Assembly: GCA_023415655.1 (NCBI GenBank) | Contig: JAEZKD010000066.1 | Span: forward strand, 1-5,898 | Length of the DNA: 5,898 nt | Direction: 5' to 3' | Origin: Bacillota bacterium | GTDB lineage: Bacteria > Bacillota > Clostridia > Lachnospirales > Lachnospiraceae | In this document: positions 5,798-5,898 of the stretch, one piece after another | Layout: every line of letters begins with the position of its first letter | Numbering within the stretch: the first letter of the stretch is position 1 | Made by a program: the position numbers and the translations under genes | The notes under the pieces: generated by a model | Database searches by the model: none | What the model saw: the letters and a program-made list of their open reading frames with translations, nothing else | Told to the model about the DNA's origin: nothing

Positions 5798-5839
5798 CCA
5801 AATAAGAACAGTTCCATATTTAGTCAAAATATTATAGTT

Positions 5840-5845
5840 AGGAGG
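5840..5845 (+). promoter_or_regulatory. Ribosome binding site for the last gene
   Basis: AGGAGG ends 5 nt before the ATG at 5851 and supports that start. I saw no convincing -35/-10 pair just upstream; TATTAT (5830-5835) is the only -10-like hexamer and lacks a -35 partner. Confidence 0.7.
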
Positions 5846-5850
5846 CTTGT

Positions 5851-5898
5851 ATGATTAAACGACCGTTGCTTGGTATGGTGGTGTCACTGATTATTGGA
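5851..5898 (+). CDS. N-terminus of a membrane protein, possibly ComEC/Rec2, 3' end outside window
   Basis: Sixteen codons are visible: MIKRPLLGMVVSLIIG. A short positively charged start followed by a hydrophobic run fits a first membrane helix with its N-terminus inside. The (K/R)RPL opening before a helix is common in clostridial ComEC proteins, which form the DNA-uptake channel of competence and have an N-terminal helix of this kind. Sixteen residues cannot establish this; any polytopic membrane protein or a signal-anchor protein remains possible. That a gene starts here is well supported by its AGGAGG site. Confidence 0.45.
   Translation, partial: MIKRPLLGMVVSLIIG

Overview
The window is AT-rich DNA with long A/T runs in its spacers, strong AGGAGG-type ribosome binding sites, an ATA/AGA/AAA-rich codon style and two long membrane proteins. 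It suggests a low-GC Firmicute. The TIR protein resembles proteins I know from Lachnospiraceae and related Clostridia, so that is my best guess at the lineage. This comes from reading the sequence, not from a database search.

Layout, all on the + strand: (1) 1-2813, a 5'-truncated gene for a TIR domain, one membrane helix and a WD40-like beta-propeller. (2) 2814-3595, a gene-free spacer of about 780 bp. It holds two consecutive hairpins (2908-2990, the second a 15-bp perfect stem that may terminate gene 1), a degenerate tandem repeat of about 20 bp (2997-3112), a stretch rich in nested inverted repeats (3131-3335), a cluster of TTTACA/TGTAAA motifs (3375-3506), and a good promoter whose -35 box lies inside a 17-bp dyad. 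(3) 3596-5419, a membrane protein with about three helices, two Rossmann-like (TrkA-N/RCK-like) domains and a C-terminal RyR-type domain. (4) 5420-5850, a purine-rich spacer containing what looks like an eroded reading frame and two TTG-start micro-ORFs with good Shine-Dalgarno sequences. (5) 5851-5898, the first 16 codons of another membrane protein, possibly ComEC.

The main interest is that a membrane-anchored TIR protein (a predicted NAD+-consuming or NAD+-signalling enzyme) sits beside a membrane protein that combines a channel-like region, nucleotide-binding folds and a RyR domain. A reasonable hypothesis is a two-part defence or stress system in which the TIR protein makes a nucleotide signal and the Rossmann/RyR protein senses it at the membrane. 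The two genes appear to be separate transcription units, so the link is inference from neighbourhood and domain content only. What lies upstream of the TIR gene is not visible.
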